Source: Hericium rajendrae (Eukaryota; Basidiomycota; Agaricomycetes; Russulales; Hericiaceae). From it: a stretch of DNA of 64,000 bases. Positions 11,511 through 21,578 of the stretch are shown here, in pieces. Within the stretch, counting starts at the first letter, position 1. Each line of letters starts with the position of its first letter. Location of the stretch: positions 248,001 through 312,000 of the forward strand of contig CM065892.1 in the NCBI GenBank assembly GCA_033439255.1, given 5' to 3'. The position numbers were made by a program, and so were the translations under genes. The notes under the pieces were generated by a model. It saw nothing but the letters and a program-made list of their open reading frames with translations, did no database searches and was not told the origin of the DNA.

Positions 11511-13119
11511 ATGTCCTTCGCTTTCGTGCCTCGCTCGGTCAAAAAAGCAGGTAAGGCATCGCAAGGCACAACTGCAGAACCAACCAGAATATCTGCACCA
11601 ATCACGGCAATTGAAACCACCCATCCAACGGAAAGCAAGGGTAAGACAAGTCATACCGGCTCCAGCTCCCGCGCAGAGGATGCAGCCATCCTAGTCGCTC
11701 TTGCACTGTCGGAACATGCGCTGTGGACTAATCCCAGCTTGCGAGATCCAAACCGAGACGGATGTAAGTCCTCATTTCGCGTCTGCTCGGAGCGGAATTG
11801 ATGAATCCCGCAAGTCATCTCCCTCAGTCACCTCATACATTCAACACCGTATCTCAGAGCAGCCACCCTTCCCAGCGAGATTCTGATCATGAAGGCGCTC
11901 AAGACGCTCTTCGGAGACACGTTTGAAACGCGTATGATTGTGGTCAGCACGGCACGCTCCAGCCGCCATGTATCGGACAGCGATTTCGGTGGCTACGAAG
12001 TCAGGAGGAAGGACTGGAAGGCCGTCGTCGAACGGTTCTCCGAGTTCAATCGTGCGTACTGGCAAGCGCGTATGATATACATTGTGCTTCGTTTCTATCC
12101 TTTAATTAGTCCAACATCATTGACCACCATTCATCGCACAGGAAAACATCCCCCATTCATCTCGCACTGTCGCGGGCATAGTCCGTTTGGTGACGCGACT
12201 TCTTCCCGATGACGCGTCCTTCGACCGTATACAAAATGCGGTTTTGCCACCACACTATCAAGATTTGCTGCACGCCCTTCCAAAATGTAAAGGATTCGCG
12301 CTCGTCACGCTGTCCCGTCTCGAAGACGTCGAGGTACTCCTCCACGACTGGCCCTGGCACCGCGACCCAGACATTGCATACGACGAGTCTGACGTGGCAC
12401 AGTCCGGTTTCCGGACTCTGTCCAAGCCGCACTGGGATCAGCTGCAAGACGAGTATAATGCGTACCGCGCCCGGCTCCACGAGACGGTGGCGTCCGCGGT
12501 TCCGCCACAGAGACCTATAGCGCGACCGGCGCCCTTGACTTCGCACCCCCAACAAAAACGTCCTCCTGAAACCCACGCTCCTCAAGCTCAGGAAGACTCG
12601 CACGCCCTTACCGCCAACTCGCCCTTCCCCCCAAACTGCGTGATCTACGTCCGCAACGTTCACCCCTCAACGAACAAAACGACCCTCCGCGCGCTCTTCG
12701 CTTCTGCATTCGGACCCGACACCGACCTCACCGCCGCCGGCATCGACTACGTCGACTTTACCAAAGGCCTCGACACCGTGCGTCTCCTCTCCTCGCCTCC
12801 CCTACATCCCGCACTGACCGCACGTGCTTAGTGCCACCTGCGCTTCGCGACGCCCGCGCATGCCGCGCACCTCCTCGCGCACTTCACCGCACACCCGCAG
12901 GTGCACGCGCAGCCGCTTGACACGAGCGGCTCGGCAGAGGGCGGGAAGCCGATGGTGCTCGAGGTGCTGCAGGGCCGGAAGGAGGAAGCGTACTGGGAGT
13001 ACATACCGGAGAAGGTGCGCGCGCAGGCGGTGCAGAAGGCGCTGGCGGGCGGGAATGCAGGGGCTGTAGACGAGGACAGGGACGGTGCGCGGCAGCGGAA
13101 GCGGCGGCGGCAAAAGTAG
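11511..13119 (+). CDS. LARP7: LARP7/Pof8-type La-related RNA-binding protein
   Basis: Candidate La-related protein 7. In this family (human LARP7, ciliate p65, fission yeast Pof8) the La module and a C-terminal xRRM bind the 3' region of 7SK or telomerase RNA. ATG 11511 (MSFAFVPRSVKKAGK). A La-motif-like block spans LALSEHALWTNPSLRDPNRD, an intron with donor at 11764, then GFISLSHLIHSTPYLRAATL and EILIMKALKTLFG. A middle region (LLPDDASFDRIQNAVLPPHY) is followed by a Pro-rich linker, then an xRRM: NCVIYVRNVHPS, IDYVDFTKGLDT, intron, CHLRFATPAHAAHLLAHF, then VLEVLQGRKEEAYWEYIPEK. The Y-V-D triplet (RNP3-like), CHxRF and the E-x-x-Y-W helix start match the human LARP7 xRRM order closely. It ends in a basic RKRRRQK tail. 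The join near 12060-12145 does not stay in frame with the obvious GT-AG pair. Around 410-430 codons. Confidence 0.8.
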
Positions 13120-13374
13120 CATATGTACCATATTAATTCTTACTTGTATACCCCCGCATGGGCTTTGGCACGTTGTGACGCAGATAAACAGAATGTATTA
13201 TAATGAAGCAAAGCATAATCGAGAGAATAAATGCGGTGGTACGAAGTGATGGTGGGAGGTATCGCATGAATCAGGAGCACAAACAAGCAGGTCAATAACA
13301 ACAGTAAAACCAACATCATAAGTAAGACATAAACCGTCGTGAGTATCATCTCGAGCATATCTCCTCGTACGCGC
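13120..13374. other. Convergent 3' intergenic region
   Basis: 255 bp between the stops of the LARP7-like and NADAR genes. AT-rich 3' untranslated sequence; no other feature seen. Confidence 0.4.
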
Positions 13375-15623
13375 TCACGGCCCGATGTTGGCCTCGCGCC
13401 GCAGCCGGTCGCGCACGCGCATGAGCGCCTTCCCGAGCTCGTTACGGCCCGTCCCGCCCGGGCCCTCGCCCCAGAACACGTCGTTCACCTCCGCGTAGAT
13501 CAGCTCCGCGAGGCCCGTGCTTAGCAGCAGCTGCCGCAGGTCGCTATGCTGGCGGAACTTGTGGTGCAGCACCTCGTCCATCTGCCGTCACCCCTACCCA
13601 TCAGCCAAGCCCCTCCTTAAGAAAGAAGAGACTCACCATCTGAAGTGCGATCCCGTGCCAGTCCTCGCGGCAGTAGTCCGCGTGCCGCTGGCTGACCGCG
13701 TACACGTCCTCCGGGCGCTCGCACTGGCGGATGCGTGCGGCGATGTCCGGGTGGTACTCGAGGAACTTGAGCGCCTCGAACAGGTGCAGCGCCGTCGGGT
13801 ACAGCTCGTCCTGGTACAGCACGCGGTGCCGCGAGTGGTGCAGGAAGCCCGCGTACTCGCCGTACCCGCTGAAGCGCAGCGGGCCGCCGCCGGGGACGGA
13901 CGGCGAGGGCATCGGCATACCGCCCGGAACGGCGGGCATGCTGCCGGCGTGCGCGTACGGCGTGGGCATGTTGGATGGGCCTGGGGAGGGCATGCCCAGG
14001 CCGACGCCTGGCGTCGGCATGCGGTATCCGCCGCCGCCGCCGCCGGGCGTAGGCATTGGGCCGCCCATGTTCGGCGTGGGTATGGGCATGGAATGGCCGC
14101 CGCCCATGTTCGGTGTCGGCATGTGCATGGAATGGCCGCCGCTCATGTTCGGTGTCGGCATGGACATGCCATGACCGCCACCTATGTTCGGCGAGGGCAT
14201 GGGCATCGTACCACCGCCCATGCCGCCCACGTTCGGCATACCCCCGCCACGCATGTTCGGCGACGGCATGGACATCATTCCGCCACCGCCGCCACCGATG
14301 TTGGGAGAAGGCATGGGCATCATTCCCCCGCCCCCGCCGCCACCGATGTTGGGGGAAGGCATGGGCATCATTCCCCCGCCCCCGCCGCCCATGTTCGGAG
14401 AAGGCATGGGCATCATTCCCCCGCCCCCGCTGCCCATGTTCGGAGAAGGCATAGGCATGCCCCCACCTCCCTGCATAGGCGATGGCATACGCATCGGCAT
14501 GCCCGGTCCAGGCGTCGCGCCCGCACCTGGGACAGGCCTTGGAGTCGGCATGCGCATCGCCGAGGGCGCAGGCGTCGGGCCCCGCGGCGGATGGCCGTAC
14601 GCGCTGGGTGGGTTGATATCGGGGTTATCAGGCGGATGCGACGAGGGATCGGCGAGCTCGGGTTCTGGCATCTGCATGTTGCCCCCGCCGAACGGGCGCG
14701 CGAGGGCCTGCGCGAGGCTCGAGAGCCCGTGGCGGCCGTCGCGCCGGCGGAGGTTGCGGAAGAACCCGTCGCGTCTGGGTTCCTGCCGTTCGGGTTCTGG
14801 GAAGTCGGGAGGGGGATAGTGATGTCTGCGGGGCTCGGCAGGGCGATAGTAGTCTTCGCGCCTGTCCGTGCGCCTGCTTGTGCGCCCGTTGCGCAATTCG
14901 GGGAGGATGGAGCGATAGGGCGTGCTCGCGAGGATGTCCTTTGGAGGTTCGGGAAGGGGGTTGCGTCTTCTGTGAGAGAGATTGTAGGAATCGTAGTGTC
15001 GTGAGCGGTAGTCTCGCCGTCGTGGTTCATAGTCAGTCGAGGATGACGGACTGTCGAGGTCATCACGGATCTCGGAGTCGGAGTCAGAGTCGATAGAGCT
15101 CGGGGTAGGCGAGCGACGGCGGTGTCTTCGGTGTCGGGTCGACCGGTGACGGCGCGTGCGCTCGCGAGGTCTATGGCGACTCCGGTGCGAACCGCGATGG
15201 TCGAAGTCCGGGATGCGTCCGCGCGGAGGTGCGGGATAGGGAATAGGCATCTGCATCGCCGGTGCCGCCATCTGTGAAGCTGCAGCTAGCATCGCTGCAG
15301 CAGCATTTGCTGGCGCGGGGGCCAGTGTCTGAGCAGGGGCTGCTGCCTGAACATATGGAGGATCTGCACAGTTGACGTCTCATTTAGTGGCATCCAATCA
15401 ATCCGAGATGGAACGTACAATTTCCCCCAGGATACTGCCATAGAGTCGGCGCAGCATTCCAGTACTCTCTCAGCGCCTGCTCACGCGGCTTTTTTGGTTT
15501 GAACGGTCCCCAACCCCAGCCCTTCGAAGGGTAGTACGGATCATATGAAGCCTGAGGGTACTGAGCATAGCTTGGCTGGGCGTTACTGTAGTGTGGACCG
15601 TATCTGGACGAGGAGTTGCCCAT
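13375..15623 (-). CDS. NADAR-domain protein with N-myristoylation-like start and MPSPN repeats
   Basis: NADAR domains (YbiA-like, DUF1768) act on NAD/ADP-ribose-type N-glycosidic bonds; known members hydrolyse riboflavin intermediates or remove ADP-ribose from guanine. ATG 15623 gives MGNSSSRYGP, matching the N-myristoylation consensus (Gly2, Ser6). A Tyr/Pro-rich segment follows; the intron (donor near 15410) joins in frame to NYPPYVQAAAP. Then come a strongly basic Arg/His-rich and Ser/Asp region, a long Met-Pro-Ser-Gly repeat tract, and the C-terminal NADAR domain: FSGYGEYAGFLHHSRHRVLY, YPTALHLFEALKFLEYHPDI, YCREDWHGIALQM, intron (near 13636-13582), MDEVLHHKFRQHSDLRQLLL, AEVNDVFWGEGPGGTGRNEL, ALMRVRDRLRREANIGP, stop 13375. 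About 715 residues. Where bacterial YbiA proteins usually read T-S-E-H-Y this has T-A-L-H-L, so a normally acidic residue is missing. Host partner and substrate are unknown. Confidence 0.85.
13990..14500 (-). repeat. Tandem repeat encoding PMPSPNMGGGGGGMM-type units
   Basis: About ten to thirteen imperfect copies of a 30-60 bp unit inside the NADAR gene. Each encodes a variant of MPMPSPN(M/I)GGGGGGMM; towards the 3' side the units become MPTPNMGGGHSM. The copies nearest 14280-14450 are almost identical at the DNA level, which suggests recent expansion or homogenisation. Confidence 0.85.
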
Positions 15624-16295
15624 TCACTTCGAAATCATAAACAAGATGAGAAGAGGACGTTTTTGGGGTGTCGCAAGGAGGAGGGGTGGGGACAATGGGG
15701 AGAAGACGGAGGGAAGATCTCAACAAATCTGAACAATGCCCGAATGACCGTCATTCGGGCACATTTTCGGCCTTTGTTCGCTTAGCGCGCTTGTTGATCT
15801 GTACGTAGGCGGATATGACGATCTTGAGGCACGAAGGTTGAGTCCAGTATCTGCTCTATCCCCAGGAGACTACGTAGGCGCAAAATTCATGCAACATGCC
15901 GGTCAGCGATGATTTCTGGCGCATCTCGCCCGACTTGTGATGCTCACACCGCTTCCCACAGACTCCAAAGATCATCATGAGAACACAGAACTATCCCTCG
16001 ATCGCACTGAACGGTGCACATGATGGGAGGGTACCCACCCACCACGCGTGGTCGCCCAATCACACATATAGAAAGACATCTGCGTCTGGTCGAAACTCAC
16101 TGTCCGACATCGTTGAATGTGGCGTCCTGTATGTCATCGTTTCGACCCGATGGTATAAACAAGCAATGCAGACCGATAAAACCGGCATCCGCTCTTTTGG
16201 GATTTATATGCTCCCCAATGGTGCCGCAGCAGTACTAACTTCTGTTCTTCCTTCATTCTGCACTACGCCGCAGAACGCAGAACGGATGGGAAGTG
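15624..16295. promoter_or_regulatory. Intergenic region upstream of the NADAR gene
   Basis: About 670 bp lie between the NADAR start and the 3' end of the methionyl-tRNA synthetase gene, both on the minus strand. The only clear structure is the interrupted palindrome at 15738-15760. An open frame on the plus strand here is antisense to the synthetase and has no recognisable sequence. Confidence 0.4.
15738..15760. promoter_or_regulatory. 23-bp interrupted palindrome with TGAC/GTCA half-sites
   Basis: Two perfect 11-bp arms (GCCCGAATGAC and GTCATTCGGGC) flank a single C. It lies about 115 bp upstream of the NADAR start codon. The core TGAC-C-GTCA resembles paired bZIP half-sites, and the outer CCG...CGG could suit a Zn2Cys6 dimer. 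Function is inferred only. Confidence 0.4.
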
Positions 16296-18335
16296 TCATA
16301 GCTTCGGAGCGTCCTGTGCCCCGCTTTTGCGCCGGGGAAACAAGACTACCCGCTTCACCTCGCCCACAGTGCCCGCACCGAACTGAGCATGGGCCCACGT
16401 GCGTGCCGATGCGTCGACGCCGAGTGCATCGAGCAGCGTTGCCGCTTTCGACGGGATGAAGGGCTGGAGCAGGATCGCACATATACGCAGCGCCTCCGAT
16501 GAAACGGCGTAGACCTTCGCGACCGTCTCGTCGGGGGTATCAGCGCGCCATGGCTCGACGTCGGTGAGCATCTTGTTCACCTACGACAGATTTCAGCAAG
16601 ACAATTTTCTCTGCGCGTATGAAGGACGCACTGCTTGAAGTTGGAGAACAATTGCTTCCAACCCGTCAGCAACTTGGAGCTGTTGAAGGTGATCATCAAC
16701 GACCTTTGCGAGGGCTTTCAGATTTGCAACTAGATCACGCAGTTCTGGTGCATCCTCGGACGCACGCAGATAGCCATTATAGTCGTAGTTCTCAGGCAAT
16801 CGCTTCCTGATAGCGGGAGAATTGATACGAAGAAACACATTCCCGAGAGTAGATTGCAACTCCGAGAGGTACTTCTCGAGCTGTTCGAGGGACCATTCTG
16901 CGAAAGTCCCTGGAGATAAGTGCAAGCCCATCGTCGAGACATTTCGCAGTACTTGCCGGTGTCATCTTTGAATCGTCCACCGATACGCGCCATGTAATAT
17001 CTAACGACGTCCACACCAAAGTCATCCATTGCTTGCATGGGATCAGCGACGTTGCCGACAGACTTGGACATCTTCAGATTCTTCACCGTCCAGTGCCCAT
17101 GTGCCAGAAGCCGCATGGGCAGAGGAAGATCAAGCGCGAGGAGCATCGCTGGGAAATAGATGGCATGGAAGCTGCGAAGAGGAAATAAGAAATTTAGAAG
17201 ACGTCCGGGTGCATTTTAACTATGTTACCGAACAATGTCCTTCCCGATGATTTGCAAGTTTGGCGGCCAGGCGGATTTCAGGCTGTCGCCTGAAGACTTC
17301 GTCCAAGGATAGCCCGTGGCAGTCAAGTACACAGTCAATGCGTCGAACCAGACATACATAGTATGATCAGGGTCATTTGGTACTGAGATTCCCCAGTGCA
17401 GACGAGAACGTGGGCGAGATATCGACAAGTCCTCGAGGGGCATAGAGAGCGTGTCCAGCACATATGAGTGCTGATACGGAGGGTAGATGATACTGTCATC
17501 TCCTCGATAACGTGCAAGTAAGGCATCACGGCAGGCAGAAAGGCGGAATTTGTAGTTCTCTTCTTCCATCCATTCGACCGATGAGCCCGTTTCGGCAGAC
17601 ACCACAGTTGTTCCCAGTGGAGATTCGATTCGCGTCACCTGCGAGTCAGTGTAGAAGCATTCATCTGAGACGGAGTACCACCCTCGATGGATTCCCTTGT
17701 AAATTAGGCCCTTCTCATCCAAGACACGCTGGAATCACTGCATCTTAGCAAAGCTCGACAGAAATATAACCAAAGCACCTCACCCAAACGTGCTGGACGG
17801 CCTCATGATGACAAGCCTCCGTTGTCCTGATGAAGCGGGTATTCTTGATATTAGCTTTCGTTGCAAGAGTCTTTCATTGCCCACGTATTTATGAGCTGGC
17901 GGTGTATGGACATGAAAAACGATGGACACACGCGGAAGTGTTCGGTCACAGTGTCGCAGAACTTGATAGGCTCTACACCTGCCGCTTGGGCAGCTTTCTG
18001 GATTTTAAATCCATGCTCGTCGGTACCGTTGATATAGAGCACAGGTCTCTCTGGACGCGTCAGTTCGGCATGGCGAGCGATAATGTCACCCGTGACGATG
18101 GTATAGAGGTGTCCTATATGCGGTACTGCAAAGAACGCGACAGTCAACACCACTCTCTAGTCAGAAGACGCCTCGCAGAATTGATCTCACCTGCATTCGG
18201 GTAAAAGATCGGAGTAGTGACATAGAATGGCTTCTCGTTCTCTTGTCTGACCTGACGAGAGGTGGAAAGAGCGCGATAGAATAGGCCTTTATGGGATGTT
18301 ATGCATCTCGATGAATGGCATATTGACCGTAGCAT
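16296..18335 (-). CDS. MSM1: Mitochondrial methionyl-tRNA synthetase
   Basis: Charges mitochondrial initiator and elongator tRNA-Met. The first ATG in frame is 18335 (MLRSICHSSRCITSHKGLFY, then RALSTSRQVR), a basic, Ser-rich, acid-free segment typical of a mitochondrial presequence; upstream codons in this frame lack an ATG. The catalytic domain follows: FYVTTPIFYPNAG, intron, PHIGHLYT (class I HIGH motif), VLYINGTDEHGFKIQKAA, then GLIYKGIHRGWYSVSDE, MYVWFDALTVYLTATGYPW, NLQIIGKDIVRFHAIYFPA and KNLKMSKSVGN (KMSKS motif). The anticodon-binding region has VVRYYMARIG, LSELQSTLGNVFLRINSPAI and VNKMLTDVEPW, ending FPRRKSGAQDAPKL, stop at 16296. No C-terminal tRNA-binding extension is seen, as expected for the organellar form. 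It is divergent from the auxilin-like gene. Confidence 0.93.
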
Positions 18336-18676
18336 GAGAAATGCAACCACTGCTCCAATGAACGATGTCACTGGGAATGGACTGGCGTTGTTCGGTCAAC
18401 TACGTCGTCGTCCGCGAACTGGACGTCCGAGTCGACAAGCGCCGAGAAAACGTCCAGTAGACAGGGATTAGGGTTAGGGTCGGCTCGACGCGTTGGCAGG
18501 GTGGGCCCACAAGCGCCCAGGCCACTACTTTCTCGATCCTGTGTATTCACAATTTCTGCAGCCATAGGTATGTCCCCGTAACGCAACGTTCACCCCATCT
18601 CAATGCTGATCTGTCTGCAAACAGTGTATTCCGCGGATCAGTAGCCGGTCTACATCCTCACTCGCCGCAGTTCCCA
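18336..18676. promoter_or_regulatory. Divergent promoter region, MetRS / auxilin-like
   Basis: About 340 bp between the two start codons, containing the telomere-like motif at 18468-18480. No other structure seen; a minus-strand open frame of about 72 codons here has no recognisable sequence. Confidence 0.5.
18468..18480 (+). promoter_or_regulatory. Telomere-like TTAGGGTTAGGGT motif in divergent promoter
   Basis: Two exact TTAGGG units plus a T, preceded by GGGA. In other fungi Myb-domain proteins (Tbf1, Teb1) bind TTAGGG repeats inside promoters. It lies about 130 bp upstream of the synthetase ATG and 200 bp upstream of the auxilin-like ATG. Confidence 0.45.
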
Positions 18677-21578
18677 ATGTCGGATGCCTTTGCCAATCTC
18701 TGGAACTCCAGCGGCCAGTCCAAACCAAGCCAGCCATTATCGAAGGCTCCATCTACCTCAACTTCCATCACTCGTCGTCCACAGTACGATGCATTCGCAG
18801 TCATTGCTTCGTCAGGCTCTTCTGTAACGCCGAGCCCGCGTGCCATGACCCCCTCTACCTCATCCGCTCAGAAACCCACCGTCACCACCATGTCAACCAC
18901 AGCAGGTGGTGATGCATTCAGCAGTCTACTATCTAATGGATTCAGCTCATCATCAAATACCGCGAATCTGAGCATGGCCGAGCGGGCAGCTCTGGAAGAG
19001 AAGAAGCGCCGGGAAGCTCTGACGAAGCAGCAGGAAACCGTGAAACAGCAGTCTGCCGCCTGGGCCGGTTTGGACTCATTAGGGATGGGAAAGGCTCTTT
19101 CAATAACTCCTTCTGCACCCCAGCCCGCTGCATCACCACCCCAAGACGACGACTGGCTATTCGGATCCATTCCTCCTGCCAAGAAATCACCTCCAGGACA
19201 CGGTGCCATCTTCCTGGAGCATAATTTTTCAGATGTGCCCCAGCAAGTGACATCTCCAGCTCAAGATGATGACTGGCTGTCCGGATTCAACGCGCCTCCG
19301 CGGAAACCATCTTCTAGAAACATCAGTTCGACAGACGATGATGGTGGTCTTTCCGACTTCTTGTCAATGCCAGCTCCGAAGGCCAGTGCCGCTCAAGGTA
19401 AATCGGTATCACGATCATCTCAGCCAACATCGCTGCGGGACTCCGAAGAGCTAGCGTCAGAATCTAGACAAGGATCGTCTTCGGCCGATGCTCGCTCGCG
19501 TGGGCCTTCTCGATCGAATACTCCAGGGGACTTTGACTTCGGCAACCGCGAAGATACACTGCTAGCCGATGATTCTCAAGATGAGGACAACATCCTTGGG
19601 GATCTAGGGAAACCAGCAGACAGGGTTTCGAAGCGTCCTTCGCCTTCGGTGAGCAGTCTCTTGTTCGTGGGTCTCTTTAACTTATACTGATCGCGCTGGC
19701 AGAACGAACCCCGAGCTTCTCCAGGTGGTGGCAGGCCATCCAGGACTTCGACTGCGTCTCCCCCACCGCACATCATCGGTCAAATAGTAGAGATGGGTTT
19801 CACACCACAGCAAGCGCGCATTGCTCTGGCAGCTACTGACAGCGGCACGGACGTCCAGGCGGCGCTCGAGACGCTACTCGCGAACGGTGCCGGCGCATCC
19901 ACCCCTCCAACGGAGCGACCTCGACCAGAACGTGCCTCACGCCGCCGCGAGCAGCGCGAACAGTGCTATGACGACGATGGAGAGTCCCTCCCTCCTCGTC
20001 GCCGCCGTGGTGCATCCACACGATCACAGCCCTCTGACGAAGCGTCTGAAGCCACGGCCCGACAGGAGTTGGATCTACAGCAGCAAGCGGACAGGCTCCT
20101 CGCGCAGGCGAGCGAGATTGGGCTGAGCATGTTCAACAAGGCGAATGCGTTCTGGAGTCAGGGAAAAGAGCGCGCGCAAAGGCTATATGAGGAGCGCGCT
20201 GCGGCGAAGGCGGCCACCGGTACGCGTGCGCCGCAGACAGACGGGCGGCCTCGATGGCTCCAAGAGGCATTGGATCGAGATGCTGCGGCCGTGGATGCTG
20301 AGGATGCGCAACATGGAGAAGCTCCCGAGGGCGGATTTCGAGATGATGACGACGAGCCTGTGCCAAAGCCGTCGAGACGGCGTCCGAAGCCGAGTGCGCC
20401 TGCACCTCAGCCTGCAGAGCCCGCATCGGAAGCCCTATTCGGCGCCGAAGTTGCATCACCCCAAGCCTATGTATCGCCTTTCCGTCACAAGACGCTGGCT
20501 CGCACCCGCCCGGCGGCCGCACCGGCCGCAACACCCATGCCTGCCCGCGCTCCCTCTCCAATACGCCTAACGCAACGCCAAACGGTCTCCGCCTCCTCGT
20601 CCGCCATCGTCGCCTCCGCGAAACACAAAGCATCCGGCACCGAGATGTTCAAGCTTGGGCGCTACGCCGAAGCCGAGACCGCCTACAGCGCGGCCCTCGC
20701 CGCGCTGCCCGACGCGCACCTGCTCCGCGTGCCGCTCCTCAACAACCGCGCGCTCACGCGGCTCAAGACGGGCGACACCGCCGGCGCCGTCGCGGACGCG
20801 GGTGCGGTAGTCGAGCTCGTCGGACCCGCGTACCACCCCGCGCGCGAGGCGAAGGTGCAGCGCGCGGAGGACGGCACGGGCGTCGACCTCGGCGATGCGC
20901 TCGCGAAGGCGTGGCGCCGGCGCGCGGAGGCGTATGAGGGCGGGGAGAAGTGGGAGCTTGCGCGCAAGGACTGGGAGGCGCTTGCGGGCGCGGACTTTGC
21001 GGGCAGGCTGCGCAGCGAGGGCGTCGCCGGTCTGGGCCGCTGCCGCAAGATGCTGGAGGCCAGTCGCGCGCCGGAGCGTGGGAGCGGCGGGGGTGGTGTG
21101 CCGGCGGTGAAGCCGCGGCCGCGCGCTGCACGTCCGCCCCCGCGGAGGCGGGGCCCAACGCCGCCGTCGGAGGCGCTGAACCGGCTGCGCGAAGCGAACG
21201 CGGAGGCGGATGCGGAGGACCAGGAGCGCTATGAGCTGAAGGACATCGTCGATACGCGGCTCGCGGCGTGGAAGAACGGAAAAGAGACGAATCTGCGCGC
21301 GCTCATCGCGAGCCTCGACACGCTGTTGTGGCCACAGCTCGGGTGGCAGAAGGTCGGGCTGCACGAGCTGGTCACGCCGAACCAGGTCAAGATCCGATAT
21401 ACCAGGGCGATTGCGAAGCTGCATCCTGACAAGGTGCGCTCTTTCTGTGGCTGATTTATTAGCGCTTTGCTGATGGTGGTTATAGCTCAACGCTAGAAAC
21501 ACGACTGTTGAGCAACGGATGATCGCCAACGGGGTGTTTGGAAGTCTCAACGACGCATGGAACGCATTTAAACCGTAG
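18677..21578 (+). CDS. SWA2: Auxilin/Swa2-like J protein with UBA, TPR and J domains
   Basis: Clathrin-uncoating co-chaperone that recruits Hsp70 to coated vesicles. ATG 18677 (MSDAFANLWNSSGQSKPSQP). The N-terminal exon is Ser/Pro-rich and disordered, with repeated DDDWL(F/S)G motifs (near 19150 and 19270), short acidic peptides of the type that bind clathrin or adaptors. After an intron (about 19650-19703) a UBA domain appears (IIGQIVEMGFTPQQARIALA, then VQAALETLLANG), followed by charged linker, a TPR block (GTEMFKLGRYAEAETAYSAA, LLNNRALTRLKTGDTAGAV, WRRRAEAYEGGEKWELARKD) and a C-terminal J domain: LWPQLGWQKVGLHELVTPNQ, then IAKLHPDK ending exon 2 at 21433, then LNARNTTVEQRMIANGVFGS from 21486. 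The HPD catalytic tripeptide is intact. Stop 21576-21578. Domain order equals yeast Swa2. Confidence 0.92.

Noticed and set aside
13517-15004. Long plus-strand frame rich in His/Arg/Ala
   Set aside because: It is the antisense shadow of the repeat-rich NADAR gene; long shadow frames are expected in GC-rich repeats.
15977-16459. 160-codon plus-strand open frame
   Set aside because: It overlaps the 3' exon of the methionyl-tRNA synthetase in antisense and resembles no family.
18468-18480. Interstitial telomere scar from chromosome fusion
   Set aside because: Only two units are present, inside a compact promoter between intact genes, so a regulatory motif is simpler.
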